Shown here piece after piece: positions 45,050 through 54,186 of a DNA stretch of 64,000 nucleotides. Position numbers and translations under genes: made by a program. The notes under the pieces were generated by a model. That model saw only the letters and a list, made by a program, of their open reading frames with translations. It was not told the DNA's origin and did no database searches. Every line of letters starts with the position of its first letter. The first letter of the stretch is position 1. This stretch comes from WTGA01 sp965231865 (GTDB taxonomy: Bacteria; Pseudomonadota; Gammaproteobacteria; Arenicellales; Poriferihabitantaceae): positions 1,736,001 through 1,800,000 of the forward strand of contig CBDDOJ010000002.1 of assembly GCA_965231865.1 (NCBI GenBank). Reading direction: 5' to 3'.

Positions 45050-45883
45050 TCATTCCCTGTCCAGAGCCTCCAGAAACTTTTCCTTTTCATTCGGATGCAT
45101 GGAGGTATTGGTCTGCGGGTAGGGAAAGTTTTTCTTGGTCACCTCGGTATGAAATTCCGTTAGTGCCGCGACGCGTTCCGCATACATCTGTTTGTGCAAA
45201 CGACCCAGATTTCCGAATGCATGGGCATGCTTCGGAGGCGTTTCTTCCTCGCTGTCCTCGCCGCAGATATCCGCTACAAAGGAAAAGATGACATCCCCGG
45301 CCATCCCGGAACCGAGGGAGAATGTCACAATCGAGGTCTTTTGATTGACAGCCTCCAGTACTTCCTCAGCGATACATTCGGCTTCGACGGCAAATACCCC
45401 GACATCTTCCATGCGCTTCAATGTGCGATAAATTTCCATGGCCTCATCCGCGGTCCGTCCCCAGCCGCGCAGGCCGCCGCACCAATGACTGAACGTCGGG
45501 ATTAAACCGATATGGCTTTGCACCGGAATTCCTTCCTTGGACAGCATTTCCATGACCTCGTAAGAACGCAGGGTATAGTACATATCTCCGCCCTTGCGCA
45601 TCATGTCAAAGGCGTGATCCAGAATATCTTCGGGCTTGCCGAATTGTGACCAGGTGCTGCCGACCCCCATAAAATGATGCGGCGCCACGCGCCGCACTTC
45701 TTCCAGTTGGCTGTCCCAGACAACCAGCAGGTCGATGCCCGCATCGATACAGGCCTGGACTTCGATAACATCCTTCGGATTGCTCATGCTGAGTTTCTGG
45801 TCTGAACCCTTCAATGCCTGCAGGTCCGCGATGGTATGGTTGCGCGCCGATGGGCTGCGGCTGAAATCATAAATTTTTTTCAT
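45050..45883 (-). CDS. PanB-like / PEP mutase-ICL superfamily enzyme
   Basis: A 277-residue TIM-barrel protein related to 3-methyl-2-oxobutanoate hydroxymethyltransferase (PanB). Similar pieces are AGIDLLVVWDS near 48, HIGLIPTFSHWCGG near 120, AVEAECIAEEV near 165 with the acidic catalytic residue, and FSLGSGMAGDV near 190. The usual PanB start TAYDYP is replaced by KLSMSNPKD, and the barrel lacks other PanB blocks. It is therefore a divergent paralogue rather than the pantothenate enzyme. It converges on the hydroxylase-Rieske pair. Reaction unknown. Confidence 0.65.
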   Translation of the reverse strand: MKKIYDFSRSPSARNHTIADLQALKGSDQKLSMSNPKDVIEVQACIDAGIDLLVVWDSQLEEVRRVAPHHFMGVGSTWSQFGKPEDILDHAFDMMRKGGDMYYTLRSYEVMEMLSKEGIPVQSHIGLIPTFSHWCGGLRGWGRTADEAMEIYRTLKRMEDVGVFAVEAECIAEEVLEAVNQKTSIVTFSLGSGMAGDVIFSFVADICGEDSEEETPPKHAHAFGNLGRLHKQMYAERVAALTEFHTEVTKKNFPYPQTNTSMHPNEKEKFLEALDRE

Positions 45884-46146
45884 TTTTCACTCTGTACTGG
45901 ACAGCCGGCAAAATTGTTGTGTCACGGACTGTTCGCTCATTGTCCGGGTCACTCCCGGTTTCGGCCGGCATGTTTACCGGGGTGATAAAAAATGTTGGTT
46001 TCGGATGCTGAAAATATTACCAAATGATGACCGCTCAGGTAAACTAGGCAAACAGCGCCTGGAGGGTCCTCCCTGCGATTCCATCGGCACCAGCCAACTC
46101 TACAAACCGCCGAAAACCCCGTTTTCGGCATGGGTCAGTAATCAAA

Positions 46147-49128
46147 ATGCCAGAAGCCAGTACGACAGAAGTGAACCCGCAGATTCCCGTGCAGCCGGAA
46201 TCGTGTCATCCCGCATTTGAATGGCAGCGGTCGGAATGGATCCCTGCGCTCAACCTCGCACTGGAAGAATATGTGCACCGCACGACGGGTGCCGTGCACT
46301 ATCACCTGAGCAGTGAAAATTCTGAAAATGTATTTTTGGTGGCTTTTCGCACTGTCCCGATGGACTCCACCGGCATTGCCCATATTCTCGAACATACGGC
46401 GCTGTGCGGAAGCCGGAAATTCCCGGTAAGGGACCCGTTTTTCATGATGATAAGGCGTTCATTGAATACCTTCATGAATGCGTTCACAAGCAGTGACTGG
46501 ACCGCCTACCCGTTTGCCAGCAAGAACAGCAAGGACTTTGACAATCTCTTGAGCGTATACCTGGATGCGGTCTTTTTTTCGAGATTGCATGCCCTCGATT
46601 TTGCACAGGAAGGCCACCGGCTTGAATTCGCTGAGCCGGATAACCGTGAAAGCAGGCTGCTGTTCAAGGGAGTCGTCTATAACGAAATGAAAGGTTCCAT
46701 GAGTTCCATCAACAATGTGTTGTGGCAAACCATGAGCAAATACCTGTTTCCAACGTCAACCTATCATTTCAACAGCGGGGGGGAACCGGACCATATCCCG
46801 GATCTGAGCCATGAACAACTCGTCCGTTTCCACCGGTCCCATTATCATCCCAGCAATGCCGTCTTCATGACCTTTGGCAATCTTCCCGCGTTGGGGCACC
46901 AGCAGAAATTTGAAGAACTCGCACTGTCGAAATTCGAAAAAAGCAATCTCCGGGTTGAGGTCCATGACGAAAAGCGATACCTGGCTCCGGTCCGGGTGGA
47001 AGAATTTTATCCGGTTGAAGAAAGCAACCAGGACAAAACCCATATTGTGATTGGATGGCTGCTGGGCCGCAGCACGGATTTCAGCGCACTCTTCAAAGCG
47101 CAATTGCTGTCCAGTGTGTTGCTGGACAACAGCGCCAGCCCGTTATTGAAAATACTCGAAACCTCGACGCTCGGGAGTGCACCATCGCCGCTTTGTGGTC
47201 TTGAAAATTCCAACCGGGAAATGAGTTTCATGGCCGGCTTGGAAGGTTGTCCGGAAACGGCGACCGGGGACGTCGAAGAACTGGTTCTGGACGCATTGAG
47301 GGAAATCGCCAGAGAGGGGGTGCCGGCCGCACAGGTCGAAGCCTCCCTCCACCAGCTGGAATTGAACCAGCGGGAAATATCGGGGGACAGTTTTCCCTAT
47401 GGCCTGCAGTTAATCCTGACGGGCCTGTCTGCGGCCATCCATCGGGGCGACCCGGTCAGGCTGCTGGACATCGACCCGGTTCTGGCCGAACTGAGAGGAC
47501 AGATCACCGATGAACGTTTTATTCCCGACCTGATCCAGCAGCTGATTCTGGACAATCCACATCGGGTGACCTTGACCCTGAAGCCGGATTCCGGCATGGC
47601 GCAACGAAAGGCCCAGGCAGAAATACAGCAACTGGCGGCCATCAGGGAGTCGCTTTCTCCCGAAGCGGCGGACCAGATCATCCTGCGCTCCCGGGCCCTT
47701 GCGGAACGCCAGGGCCAGGAGGACGATCCCGGGATTCTTCCAAAAGTCGGGCTGGAGGATGTTCCAGACAAAATATCGGAACCACACCGGACCGAGCGGT
47801 CGGTTCAGTCCCAAATCGCGCCGTTGAGTTTTTATGGACAGGGTACGAACGGGTTGTGCTATCAGCAGGTTGTCGTGCAGCTTCCAGAACTGGACCCGGA
47901 ATTGCTGGATATTCTGCCCCTGTACTCGAGTTGTCTGACCGAATTTGGCATCGGCCGGAAAGACTATGCACAGGTCAAGGTCTGGCAGGCGCAGGTCAGC
48001 GGTGGCATCCATTGCTTCAGCAGCATCCGCAGCCGGCCCGGGGACGTACAGGAAATCAATGCAGTACTCACCTTTTCTTCCAAATCCCTGCTCGACAATC
48101 ATGCGGCCATGTCGGAGTTGATGTACCGGACCCTGCACGAAGTGCGATTCGATGAAGACCAGCGGCTCCGGGAACTCATTGAACAGGCCTGTGCCAGAAT
48201 GGAAAGCAGTATCACCGGGCAAGGGCATAGCCTGGCCATGCACCTGGCATCCAGCGCGATGAGTCCGTGCGCACGAATCACCCATCGTTTCGGTGGACTG
48301 GAAGGAATTCGCTGCCTGAAGTCCTTCCGTGAAAAGATGGCCGACCCCGACCAAAGAAACGAACTTCTGGTCCGGTTTCAGCGGTTGCACCAGAGGATAC
48401 TGGAATCGGGAAAACAGTTTCTGCTCATTGCAGAAAAGGAACAGCAGGAAAGGGTGATCCAGGAACTGGAATCCTGCTGGCACGGCAGCCGCCCCGGCAA
48501 AATTTCATCCGAACTCCATCTGCCGCCAACCCGGTCCCATGTCCGCCAGGCCTGGACCACCTCCACCCAGGTCAATTTCTGCGCGAAGGCGTATGCAACG
48601 GTACCTTCCGGCCATGAAGACCATGCCGTTCTCCATGTGTTGGCCGGTTTCCTGCGCAATGGATTTTTGCATCGAAGCATCCGGGAGCAGGGCGGGGCGT
48701 ATGGCGGGGGCGCGGGTCAGGATGCCAATTCGGCGTCCTTCCGGTTTTTCTCGTACCGTGACCCCCGGCTGGAAGAAACCCTGGATGATTTTGACCGGGC
48801 GGTGGACTGGGTAGGTTCTGGGAAACACCTTTCCCACCAACTGGAAGAGGCGGTTCTTGGGGTGATTGCCGCCATGGACAAGCCTTCTTCTCCGGCAGGA
48901 GAAGCGAAGAAGGCCTTCTACAATCATCTTTTTGGGCACACGATCGAGCAACGAATGGAGTTCAGAAAACGGGTGCTGGATACCAGCCTTGCTGATTTGC
49001 GCAGGGTAACGGAGAAATATCTGGACCCCGCCCGGTCGAGCATCGGCCTCATTACCAGTTGCGAATCACAAAATTCCATTGACAGACTGGGACTGGAACA
49101 CCGGAGCCTGGAGGTCGGCCCGGATTAA
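46147..49128 (+). CDS. M16C metalloprotease, presequence protease (PreP)-like
   Basis: A 993-residue peptidase with the inverted zinc motif HILEH near residue 78 (GIAHILEHTALCGS) and the downstream glutamate in YNEMKGSM near 180. Two further M16 domains close the chamber typical of PreP/falcilysin-type enzymes, which degrade short peptides. The protein lacks a signal peptide, so a cytoplasmic oligopeptidase is likely. Full length for the family. It is divergent from the PanB-like gene and single in its unit. Confidence 0.9.
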   Translation: MPEASTTEVNPQIPVQPESCHPAFEWQRSEWIPALNLALEEYVHRTTGAVHYHLSSENSENVFLVAFRTVPMDSTGIAHILEHTALCGSRKFPVRDPFFMMIRRSLNTFMNAFTSSDWTAYPFASKNSKDFDNLLSVYLDAVFFSRLHALDFAQEGHRLEFAEPDNRESRLLFKGVVYNEMKGSMSSINNVLWQTMSKYLFPTSTYHFNSGGEPDHIPDLSHEQLVRFHRSHYHPSNAVFMTFGNLPALGHQQKFEELALSKFEKSNLRVEVHDEKRYLAPVRVEEFYPVEESNQDKTHIVIGWLLGRSTDFSALFKAQLLSSVLLDNSASPLLKILETSTLGSAPSPLCGLENSNREMSFMAGLEGCPETATGDVEELVLDALREIAREGVPAAQVEASLHQLELNQREISGDSFPYGLQLILTGLSAAIHRGDPVRLLDIDPVLAELRGQITDERFIPDLIQQLILDNPHRVTLTLKPDSGMAQRKAQAEIQQLAAIRESLSPEAADQIILRSRALAERQGQEDDPGILPKVGLEDVPDKISEPHRTERSVQSQIAPLSFYGQGTNGLCYQQVVVQLPELDPELLDILPLYSSCLTEFGIGRKDYAQVKVWQAQVSGGIHCFSSIRSRPGDVQEINAVLTFSSKSLLDNHAAMSELMYRTLHEVRFDEDQRLRELIEQACARMESSITGQGHSLAMHLASSAMSPCARITHRFGGLEGIRCLKSFREKMADPDQRNELLVRFQRLHQRILESGKQFLLIAEKEQQERVIQELESCWHGSRPGKISSELHLPPTRSHVRQAWTTSTQVNFCAKAYATVPSGHEDHAVLHVLAGFLRNGFLHRSIREQGGAYGGGAGQDANSASFRFFSYRDPRLEETLDDFDRAVDWVGSGKHLSHQLEEAVLGVIAAMDKPSSPAGEAKKAFYNHLFGHTIEQRMEFRKRVLDTSLADLRRVTEKYLDPARSSIGLITSCESQNSIDRLGLEHRSLEVGPD

Positions 49129-49337
49129 ATGCGGTGCCGGAACCGGGTCCGGGCCATTCGTTGAAGAATAAATCAGAAAATCGGTATCAATTACGATCCA
49201 AATAGAGTACATTACGCCCCGCTGCAGATTTTTTGGTCGATTTGGTTGTTCCTTCCGTGTTACTCCCACAGTTTTCCATTTTTTGATTCTGTGGCAATCC
49301 AATACTTTAAACATTTTACATAGGTAATAAAGATACT

Positions 49338-49535
49338 ATGGTTACAGGAACTGTTAAGTGGTTCAACGAATCCAAGGGATTCGGATTCATTTCACAAAGC
49401 CAGGGGGAGGATGTGTTTGTACACTATCGCTCCATTCTTGGCTCGGGGTTCAAAACCCTGAAAGAAGGCCAAACGGTCAAGTTCGAAATCGAAAATGGAC
49501 CAAAGGGACTTCAGGCTTCGAACGTTACAGTCTGA
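49338..49535 (+). CDS. Cold-shock-domain protein
   Basis: A 65-residue CspA-type RNA/DNA-binding protein. RNP1 KGFGFI is at about 13-18 and RNP2 DVFVHY at 25-30. It binds single-stranded nucleic acid and acts as an RNA chaperone. The 210-bp leader is unusually long, as in thermo-regulated csp mRNAs. A possible promoter is TTGATT-N17-TTTAAA at 49282-49310. A strong intrinsic terminator follows the gene. Confidence 0.95.
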   Translation: MVTGTVKWFNESKGFGFISQSQGEDVFVHYRSILGSGFKTLKEGQTVKFEIENGPKGLQASNVTV

Positions 49536-49552
49536 ATTTGAGATTCAATCAC

Positions 49553-49583
49553 AAAAAAACCCGCCGTCTGGCGGGTTTTTTTT
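49553..49583 (+). terminator. Bidirectional intrinsic terminator
   Basis: A-run, CCCGCC, loop GTCT, GGCGGG, T-run: a short GC stem with runs on both sides. It works for the plus-strand csp gene. On the minus strand it ends the ATPase/TPR operon, whose last stop is at 49634. Confidence 0.92.
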
Positions 49584-49633
49584 GCCGGCATAAAAATCGA
49601 TGGGCGCAGCCTACGCGTCCGCGTTCGCACAAT

Positions 49634-52426
49634 TCATCTTCTTCGCCGCTCCCTCATATCCCGCCGGATGTCTTCGGCAACCTCCTCGACTTCCTTCGCT
49701 ACTCGCGGTTCCAGGCCGGATTCCCGCTCGAGGGCGGTCGTCAGGGGAAGTAGCAGGTCGGAGGCCGGCGATTTGCGGATGATGTCACACATTTCGGCCA
49801 AACCGAATGCCAGAGCGATGTCCGACAAAGTGTCCAGAGCTTCCTTCGGGAGGATATCGAGATCGGGAAGTATCCCCAGCCCTGCATCAATGTCGAGCGC
49901 ACATGCGGCCTTGTCTCCTTCCCCGAGGTGGGCCCGGGCGCGAAGGAGGTGAGCACGCCATCGGTTGTCCGGCATCGCCTCTCCATGTCGCAGAACCCGG
50001 TCTGCGGTTTCCGCGGTGGCCCTGGAGTGCCCCTGGCTGAACTCATTCCCGGCGAGTTCGAGCAAGGCTGTATCGAGTTCATGGCGCAGCGTTGGTGCGT
50101 CGCTGTCCCCGAACCGCCGTACCGCCTCCCTCCAGACCGCGGTCGCTTCCTCCTCCCGGTTCAGCATTCTGAGCACAGAACCCATGTTGAGGAGAGCGAC
50201 TGCGGCGGCATAAATGATCTCCGGTGCTTCGCTCGCTTCGAATTGGCGCACTGCCTGGTCGAAAACGGCTAACGCCTCGTCCAAGCGGTTCAACAGACGG
50301 AGGGCATAACCCTTGTTGAGCAAGGCGGCAATTATTTCGTCGGGCGCTGCTTCGTTGCTCGTCTCTTGGCGTTCCAAGAGCCGGTCACATGCGGCGAGCG
50401 CTTCTTCTGCCCGCCCCAGGTTGTAAAGGGCCGTTGCTTTGTCGACGAGTGCCATGCCGACAGTCCTGGCAATTTCAGGAACCTTGCTGTTTCCGAAGCG
50501 CTCCACCAACTGGTTGCACGCGGCCACGGCTGCATCGAGACGGCCAAGGTTGATAAATGCGACGCTTCTGACGACCATGGCTAAGGCGGTGTAGACAACG
50601 AGTTCGGGTGCCCTGCTCGTGCCGAAACGCTCCAAAATTTCGTCACAGACTGCCAAGGACTCGCTCAGCCGATTCAACTCTATAAGCGCAACAGACTTTC
50701 CACACAGCGCGTTCGCGAGCAGAATTTGAAGCGATTCGGTCTGCGGTTCTCGGACGCCCAGCAGAACTTCGTCGCAGGCGGCCAGCGCTTCCAGCGGACG
50801 GTTCTCCTTGATGTGCAGTGACGCTTTGCTGACCAGAGCCGTTGCGACAGTATTTAGGAGTGCAGGCTCCCGGCTTCCCCCAAAGCGCCGTGTGACGTCG
50901 TCCCAGGCTGCAAGCGCCTCTTTGGAATGGTTCAGGTGCCTGCACGCCATCCCCATATTGACCAGGGCCACCGAGACATGGTTGCGGTCGCCCGGAGCTT
51001 CGCTTCGCTCGAAACGGTGCACGAGGTCGTTCCAGGCTTCGATAGCTTCCTGTAGTCGTCCGCTCTCGGCCAGGGCGGCACCGTTCTCGAAAAGCTCCCT
51101 GGCGCGCGATGCCGGTGCGCTCGCGACCGGCATCAGCGGCAGCAATTCATCGCGATGCTCCGCCAGAGACGGGAGCCGGACCAGTTGCTCGAATGCGGTT
51201 CGGTAATGCGACAGGACCTTGCCGTCGGTTTCCAGTGCTTCCCTCGCAATCCGGGCGCCAAATTCCGTCAATTCGTCCGCCGAGTAATATCCCTCCATGA
51301 AGCGGATCAGGGCTTCGATCAGGGGCGCGGGGCCGCGAGCCCGGCGCATCAGGTAGTAGATGTTGTAGAGCCGCTCGGTCAGGTAATAGAGTCGGCGGCG
51401 CGCCGTGCCACCCGTCATCTCGACCGCACCTTTGTCGATCAGCCGCGCGAGGTGGGCACTGCATTTGCTGGTGTCGAGCCGGGCCCGGTCCGCAATTTCG
51501 CGCGCCGTTGCAGGCTTCCAAAGGCCGGCGAGGGACAGATAGACGCGGCGTTCCTGAGCGGGGAGTGCGTCGAGGTGGCTCTTGAAATACTCCGTATGGT
51601 CGTCCACGAGGTTCAGGAGGTCGGCCATCAGTTCGCGGAACGATAGCTGCGCCCCGAACCGGGCCACGATGGTCAGCAGTCGCGGGCTGCCGCCGGTGAG
51701 AATCCGCAATGCCTGGATTGTCTGCGGTGCCCGGCTCTGGCCCGAAGCCTTCCGCCAGAGGGCCGCGCAGTCGTCGGTATCGAGAGGACGCAGCGTCAAT
51801 ACACGGAAGAGATCGTAGAGCGCCTTGTCCCGATTGTCCATTTCGTCGAACCGGCTGGTCGCGCTCGCCAGCAGGACAATCCGCGGTTCGGTCTGGAGCG
51901 TCTGGCGCAACCGCCATCCGGCATTTTTATCCGCCATGTCCCCGAACATCATGTTCAGGTTCTCGACGAACAGCACCAGGCGCTTGCCTTCCCGGTCCGC
52001 AAAATCCTGCAGGGCGCCGAGGCAGCGGTCCCCGAGCATCCTGTCGTCCCGGATGGTCCGCAGTTCCTCGAGAGTGCGCCGCCAGTCGGGGCCATCGCCT
52101 CGCCGCGGCGCCCGGTTGGCCAGGCGCGATAGGCATTCGAGCCAGAACTCGCCAGCGGTCGAGACCTCGTAGCTCTCTTCCGCGAAGACCACCGGAAAAA
52201 AGCGCGATGCGAGCCCGGCGTCCCGGACTATCTCGGCCGCGACCCGCAACAGCAGGCTCGTCTTGCCGCTGCCGCGCGGCCCGATGACGATCTGGTGCGT
52301 ATTGGCCCTTCCCGTGCATTCCACGAGCGTTTCGACGATCGAGGCGAATTCCGGGGCCCGCACGCAAAAGGTCGCGACGATCTCATCGTCGGACAGAAAT
52401 CCCGGATTGTATTTCCTGGTAATCAC
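49634..52426 (-). CDS. P-loop NTPase with C-terminal TPR array (second gene of operon)
   Basis: A 930-residue protein from a GTG at 52426 that overlaps the upstream stop by four bases (GTGA), so translation is coupled. Walker A GPRGSGKT is at residues 49-56. The predicted Walker B is LVLFVENLN with Glu-Asn in place of the usual Asp-Glu. A winged-helix region follows near 310-370 (ATAREIADRARL). From about 440 to 860 come eight or nine TPR-like repeats of roughly 46 residues (pattern EALAACDxLLERFG). The layout resembles STAND-type signalling ATPases with a TPR sensor. No nuclease, protease or TIR effector is visible. Very GC-rich. Function unknown. Confidence 0.82.
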   Translation of the reverse strand: MITRKYNPGFLSDDEIVATFCVRAPEFASIVETLVECTGRANTHQIVIGPRGSGKTSLLLRVAAEIVRDAGLASRFFPVVFAEESYEVSTAGEFWLECLSRLANRAPRRGDGPDWRRTLEELRTIRDDRMLGDRCLGALQDFADREGKRLVLFVENLNMMFGDMADKNAGWRLRQTLQTEPRIVLLASATSRFDEMDNRDKALYDLFRVLTLRPLDTDDCAALWRKASGQSRAPQTIQALRILTGGSPRLLTIVARFGAQLSFRELMADLLNLVDDHTEYFKSHLDALPAQERRVYLSLAGLWKPATAREIADRARLDTSKCSAHLARLIDKGAVEMTGGTARRRLYYLTERLYNIYYLMRRARGPAPLIEALIRFMEGYYSADELTEFGARIAREALETDGKVLSHYRTAFEQLVRLPSLAEHRDELLPLMPVASAPASRARELFENGAALAESGRLQEAIEAWNDLVHRFERSEAPGDRNHVSVALVNMGMACRHLNHSKEALAAWDDVTRRFGGSREPALLNTVATALVSKASLHIKENRPLEALAACDEVLLGVREPQTESLQILLANALCGKSVALIELNRLSESLAVCDEILERFGTSRAPELVVYTALAMVVRSVAFINLGRLDAAVAACNQLVERFGNSKVPEIARTVGMALVDKATALYNLGRAEEALAACDRLLERQETSNEAAPDEIIAALLNKGYALRLLNRLDEALAVFDQAVRQFEASEAPEIIYAAAVALLNMGSVLRMLNREEEATAVWREAVRRFGDSDAPTLRHELDTALLELAGNEFSQGHSRATAETADRVLRHGEAMPDNRWRAHLLRARAHLGEGDKAACALDIDAGLGILPDLDILPKEALDTLSDIALAFGLAEMCDIIRKSPASDLLLPLTTALERESGLEPRVAKEVEEVAEDIRRDMRERRRR

Positions 52427-53724
52427 TGGCCCGCTTCCTTGCCCTGCCGTTCGATGTCGATGACGGACCAGAAGCCTCCACTCCAGCGGTTCCGCCACCA
52501 GTCCTCAAGAAGGCCCGACCGGAACCGGTAGCCGTCGTCCTGAGGTTCCAGATAGCCGTCATCCTGAGGTTCCAGATAGCCGTCATGGAGAAGGACATGC
52601 AGCACATTCCCAACCGAAGGACCGCCCGGTCCGGCACCTTCGGGCCCGGCCGCGAAATGCGCCCGGTAACGGTCAACGGTGTCGCCATCCAGATGGCCGC
52701 CGACAGCGGTTGCGGTCAATATCTCCATGGCGACCGGATAGCCCACCGTTCCGAGTATCGTCCTCAGCCGGTCTTCATAGTGCTGGAGGTCCATCTGTCC
52801 CCGGACGCTCAGCATCTCGTGCCGATAGACCCATTCCGCATCTTCCTCCGTGGCGACCTGCCGGTCTGCGTGCCGCAGATGGTCGTGGAGCCTGTCGAAA
52901 TACATCTGCACATGGTGGGGGATGCAGCAGCGGAGCCGCCGGCACATTCCCCGGCATATCTCGTGCGGGAGGTCGATCTCATAGGTTCCGGCAAGCTCCG
53001 ACAGGCACGATACCGCCGTGTCTTCGTCCCATGGTTTCAGGTCGTAGGTGGAAAAGATGTTGGCATGGGCGCTCAGCCCGGCCTGTTCGAGAAGTGGCTC
53101 AAGGCCGATGCTGCCGGACAGAACCAGGGTCACCCGTTGTCGATGGGTCTGCCCGTTCCGGCGCAGCCAGCTCAAAAACGCATCTGCCTCCTGTTTTCTG
53201 TCCGGCGTAATGTGGCCGCTGTCGTCCTTGAGCAGGCGGTTGACGAGGATCGGCAGTTCGTCGATGGCGAGCACGACCGGCTGGCCGCTGTCGGCCAGGG
53301 CGGCGAAGACCGCGTCGCCTCTCTGGGACCAATTCCCGGCATCGATTCCGGCGCGTAACTTCACTTTAAGGTCGGAGACCGACAGTTCCTCGATTCTGCC
53401 GCCGACTCCCTTCAGGAAGTTGGCGAAACCGGTTGCGATCCGCTCCCATGTCCCGTTCACGGACCGTGCGCGAACCGCGACCTCGGCGATGGCGTCGGCC
53501 GGATCCAGGGCGGCTTCCAGATCGACGAAAACCGTTTTGAATTCGCTGTCCTTCGCCAGGCGCCGCAGCAGTTCCCGCACGAGACTCGTCTTGCCCATGC
53601 GCCGCTGTGCGGTCACCAGGGTGTGATCGCCGTCCCGCATACGATCCATCAGGATCTCAAGTTCGACCTTCCGGTCGAAGAAACGGTCTTCCTCGACCCA
53701 GTTGCTTCCGCCTTTTTTCAGCAT
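52423..53724 (-). CDS. P-loop ATPase, first gene of the ATPase/TPR operon
   Basis: A 433-residue AAA-like protein. DRFFDRKVELEIL is the usual start of MNS/STAND-type ATPases. Walker A AQRRMGKT is at residues 39-46 and Walker B VVLAIDEL near 150. LVLSGSIGLEPLL near 205 looks like a sensor. The C-terminus is helical and winged-helix-like. It carries a tandem duplication DGYLEPQD-DGYLEPQD near residues 380-398. Such ATPases (AAA_16/ATPase_2 type) act as switches, but the effector is unknown. Promoter and three 15-bp repeats precede it. Confidence 0.82.
   Translation of the reverse strand: MLKKGGSNWVEEDRFFDRKVELEILMDRMRDGDHTLVTAQRRMGKTSLVRELLRRLAKDSEFKTVFVDLEAALDPADAIAEVAVRARSVNGTWERIATGFANFLKGVGGRIEELSVSDLKVKLRAGIDAGNWSQRGDAVFAALADSGQPVVLAIDELPILVNRLLKDDSGHITPDRKQEADAFLSWLRRNGQTHRQRVTLVLSGSIGLEPLLEQAGLSAHANIFSTYDLKPWDEDTAVSCLSELAGTYEIDLPHEICRGMCRRLRCCIPHHVQMYFDRLHDHLRHADRQVATEEDAEWVYRHEMLSVRGQMDLQHYEDRLRTILGTVGYPVAMEILTATAVGGHLDGDTVDRYRAHFAAGPEGAGPGGPSVGNVLHVLLHDGYLEPQDDGYLEPQDDGYRFRSGLLEDWWRNRWSGGFWSVIDIERQGKEAGQ
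52530..52585 (-). repeat. 24-bp in-frame tandem duplication
   Basis: Two near-perfect 24-bp units encode DGYLEPQD twice, followed by a partial third DGY, inside the first ATPase gene. The difference is one base (GTCGTC vs GTCATC). It is probably a recent replication-slippage event that keeps the frame. Confidence 0.85.
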
Positions 53725-53744
53725 CGTATAATTCCCAACTAATT

Positions 53745-53789
53745 TGTTGGCAACAGTATAGTTGGCAACAAGATCGTTGTCAACAGTCT
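53745..53789 (-). promoter_or_regulatory. Sigma70 promoter overlaid by three 15-bp direct repeats
   Basis: On the minus strand TTGACA (53783-53778), exactly 17 bases, then TATACT (53760-53755): a near-consensus promoter with a start point about 24 bases before the ATG at 53724. Three copies of GTTGGCAACA-like sequence begin at 53745, 53760 and 53775, spaced exactly 15 bp. The third reads GTTGTCAACA and contains the -35 box. The core TGTTG-N-CAACA is itself a small palindrome. It looks like an operator array. Confidence 0.8.
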
Positions 53790-54186
53790 TAAATTACGGG
53801 ATTATGACCTTCTATTGATACCCCCGGCCAGCGTGAAGTGTAACGCCCGCTCTTACCGCAACCCCGGTTGTGTTCGATGAGTATGTCATGGGCAGGGCAG
53901 CCCCGAATGGCTGTCCGGAAAAAACAAACACCCGGGACAGGGATTGGGAATGTTGTGCAACCGGGGTGCCGGGGAATGGGAAGAGGGTGCGCCGGCATTC
54001 CTCAAGTGGCCGGGGTCCTGCCTGTCCGCAAGGGGAAGTACCGGGGTTCGGGATGATCGGGTCGGACGCCCTCGCAGGGGAAAATGAGCGGTTTCTTCAC
54101 TTCCCGTCTTCATTATAGAATAACGTCATTGTAAAAGTGGACTTGACCGCTTTGTGTTTCAGTGACCCCACAGGAGGAATTCTAAG
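53790..54186. other. Divergent gap between the ATPase operon and the Dyp peroxidase
   Basis: About 400 bp. No gene is supported; short frames on both strands lack features. A ribosome site AGGAGG occurs at 54171-54176, ten bases before the peroxidase start. No promoter is obvious. Confidence 0.4.
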
